Of a stretch of DNA of 64,000 nucleotides, positions 61,330 to 64,000 are shown piece by piece. The stretch comes from Blasia pusilla (Eukaryota; Marchantiophyta; Marchantiopsida; Blasiales). The notes beneath the pieces are model-generated. The model searched no databases, was not told the origin of the DNA, and saw only the letters and a list, made by a program, of their open reading frames with translations. The position numbers and the translations under genes were made by a program. The stretch covers positions 6,138,001 through 6,202,000 of the forward strand of contig CM114272.1 of NCBI GenBank assembly GCA_050084515.1. The letters run 5' to 3'. Position 1 is the stretch's first letter, and each line of letters begins with the position of its first letter.

Positions 61330-64000
61330 AATGCATAAAGGAACCATCTCCAAATTAAGTTTTAAAGCATTGGAAATCCAATATTACCTCTCCATAAAAT
61401 CGAGATATGACTTTAGCATTGATGTCATCAGCATCTCAATTTTTGGTGTAAGAATTGTTAGATCTCTCAAAAAAGTTGATGTCACGAAACTTTTCAGAAT
61501 CATTTCCATAGATGGTGTCTATAAGATCACTTATTTTCTTACTCTTGGTCACCATATCATTTGGCAATTGTATAAAATCATCTCCTAAATGAGCTTACAA
61601 AGGTACACGACCTTTTCTCATCTCCGATAACCAAACTGCAAATGCTTTTTGTTGTACACACATGCTCACTTCCAAATTCTGAACCTTCATATTCGTTGTA
61701 AGTTTCATCACCTTCACATGAGACCATAAAGATGACCTCTTTCATGTTGCTTGAATAATTTTTGGACGGTCTCCGTGACAAACTACAGGCAAGACTTGCC
61801 GAAAATCCCCACCAAACATGATTCATTTATCTCCAAAATGAACATTTCGCAAGTCTTCGGATACCACTCCCATGATATCTTGGAAGGATCGATTAACAGC
61901 CTCGAATGAATGACGGTGGTTCATAGGTTCCTCATCCCATATGATAAGCTAAGCCCCTCGAATTAAGCATGCAACTTCACTATTAACTGGTAAACTACAA
62001 AAAAACATTCAAAGATATATTAGTATAATTATAGGCAACATATTAGATTCTTACATGGAAATGCAAATAGATGAATTGAGTAGACACTTACTTGCAAGTA
62101 GAGTTTTCATCTACATTGATTGGAATCTTGAAGCGTGACTGCGCTGTACGTCCTCCATCTAACAACAAAGCAGCTATCCTTGATGAAGCGACAGCTAAAG
62201 CTATACCTCCATCACCTCGTACACTTGCAAGAAGAAAATTGTATCAGAAGGTTTTCCCAGTTCCACCTGGCCCATCAATGAAGAACATTTTGGAAGTGTG
62301 TGTAGTATCTCCGGCAATGATGCTGAAAAGATTATCATGTATAGCATTCCAAATTAATTGTTTTCTATCATTCAAACTCTCCTCTCCTAACCTTGCCCAT
62401 TCATATAATGAATCTTGATCATAAAGAGGCTCTTTTGCTTCCAAATACGAATATGAAGATGGAGCACGGAAATCAACTTGGGGAATATCTGGGAAATCCA
62501 AAAGTCTCTTTCCTTGATCTTGTAAATGATAGTGGACTTCCAGTAGTGCAATATTAACAATCAAAGCATTGGGGGCAAGATCACAAATCCCTATTTTCTG
62601 TATAGATCCCATGATTGATGAATAAATCGATTAATTGTAGAAGAAAGAAAGAAGAGATGAACAAAAGGAAATAAGAATAGGAATTACCTCATGTTGTTCA
62701 TATAGGATATCATCTATGAGCGGGATAAAAAATTGACTCCATAGTTCAGCAGGTCAAGCAGGTGTGTTATAGGCTAAAATAATGGCAAATAGTTGACAAA
62801 GCGCACCATCTGTGCGGATTTCTGAAGCTTCTTGGAAGCATGAGTAAACTTCCCTGTCATCTTTAAGAAGACCCATTTGAATAGCAGCCTCCTTAAAGGT
62901 TGGATATAACACTCCATCCACGGTTTTTAAAGACTCATATAAAGTTGCACCTCGAATATGATGAAGTATCAACCGCAACCAATGTCGTTCTCCTTCACGT
63001 GCATAAACTTACATGTAAAAATGTATAATACTTATAGCATTGCAACTAATTTGGAAAATGCATGAAAATGAAGTTGAAGAGGGTTTAACATTAAGCCAAA
63101 TGCAAATAGATATAAATGGATGTGTTAGATATAAGCAACCAATTGGATGTCCACAACCGTTTCTTTTATGAACTCTACCTATCCATTTTTTATTTGTCCA
63201 ACGATAATAAGAAAGAAAATCCAAATATATATATTCTCAAGTTGAGGAATCCAAACGATTAGTTGCAAACCATTGAGTAAGATTTGTTTCCCTATTTCCT
63301 TAGAGGAAGAAATATATCTATACAAAGAAAACATGTGGATAAAGAGGGATTAGCATGGAATAGATTGTCTTATAATGTCATGAAATGTTAAAGTGACAAA
63401 AAAAGGAACAAAGAATTCTGACCTTGCATCAAGATATTATGAGGTTTCATCAATGACATCAATTGTCGTGGACGTAGTTGCATCATTTGACACCTTGAAT
63501 GAAATGGCATCTGATCCCTTGTATACATATTTATATAAGTATTTTACAGCACAAATGGTATTTATGATCTCCAAATTGATATGACAATCAAAGAGAGTAC
63601 ATAATAAAGGATTATAAGGAACAACCCAACGATTATCCAAAGCTTGATCGCGCTTTATTATATTCACTCCATTATCCGATCTATGATATAAGGAAGAAGC
63701 AAAAAGCATTAAAATTGATCCTACAAATATTTACAAATCAAATTGATTCCAAAAAGCATAAAACTTGGGAATAGATAGCATACCTTCGATAAATTGGATA
63801 ACCGTCCTCACTCTCCGAAGTCATGGTCGCAAATGGCTTAGGATAGCCTTTGGTACACTTTTTTGTTTCCTTATCCATGTATGGAGTATTTGGATTTAGT
63901 TTTCCACATGGACCATGAATCATACAATTAGCTATAGTAGAATGAAGTCTTGGACGAGTGATGGCATTAGGTATCTCAGCTGATTTAATATCATCAAAAT
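61330..64000 (-). pseudogene. Helitron Rep/helicase, C-terminal part, decayed, with introns
   Basis: On the minus strand, from the window edge downward: MIHGPCGKLNPNTPYMD and GYPIYRR (63923-63770), RWVVPYNPLLC..CHINLEI and VKYLYKYVYKG (63630-63530), a GATLYESLKTVDG..TFKEAAIQMGLL block (62978-62754), a PIF1-type helicase with Walker A GPGGTGKTF (62270-62244), Walker B LIIWDEEPM (about 61940), FGGDFRQVLPV (about 61800) and a later QLPNDMV block (about 61570). Two in-phase GT-AG introns can be placed, 62598-62687 and 61995-62091. Stops occur at several points (for example before LIIWDEEPM), so this copy is dead. The Rep nuclease half lies outside the window. Confidence 0.8.

Noticed and set aside
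61331-61588. Plus-strand ORF of 85 codons
   Set aside because: It is the antisense shadow of the Helitron helicase, whose conserved QLPNDMV block reads on the minus strand.

Overview
The window looks like nuclear DNA of a streptophyte plant. It has plant-type split genes with GT-AG introns, an LRR receptor kinase, AAACCCTA telobox motifs, four eukaryotic tRNA genes and a dense load of plant-type transposons. Early land plant or streptophyte alga is an inference; the species cannot be named from sequence alone.

Layout. 1-12.7 kb is gene space: tRNA-Val(AAC), tRNA-Arg(ACG), an apparently intact seven-exon vanadium-haloperoxidase-like gene (4577-10103) and tRNA-Pro(CGG). 12.7-31 kb is mostly repeats: a deleted Ty3/gypsy element (element D, minus), pyrimidine-rich and minisatellite DNA, a hAT-derived DUF4371/ZNF862-like transposase with one frameshift (19639-21875), a decayed gypsy pol and a decayed MULE. 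31.1-49.4 kb is a nested retrotransposon block: element A (plus, truncated) meets element B (minus, chromodomain gypsy), and B is split by element C (35019-44113, minus) with a 5-bp target duplication. 49.4-59 kb is gene space with an LRR receptor kinase (53274-56958) and a second, identical tRNA-Val in inverted orientation. 61.3-64 kb holds a decayed Helitron helicase, with introns, that runs off the window.

Main discovery. Element C carries a cytosine-5 DNA methyltransferase (DNMT) domain between protease and reverse transcriptase, in the same reading frame as both. It also has a C4HC3 PHD finger at the C-terminus of its integrase ORF, where many plant gypsy elements carry a chromodomain. 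The element therefore encoded both a DNA methylation writer and a likely chromatin reader. Its relative D, 22 kb away, keeps the start of the same DNMT at the same place (motif I), so the module belongs to the family and is not a chance insertion. Both copies are dead. The stops in the C methyltransferase can each be explained by one transition, as expected if the element itself was methylated and then deaminated.
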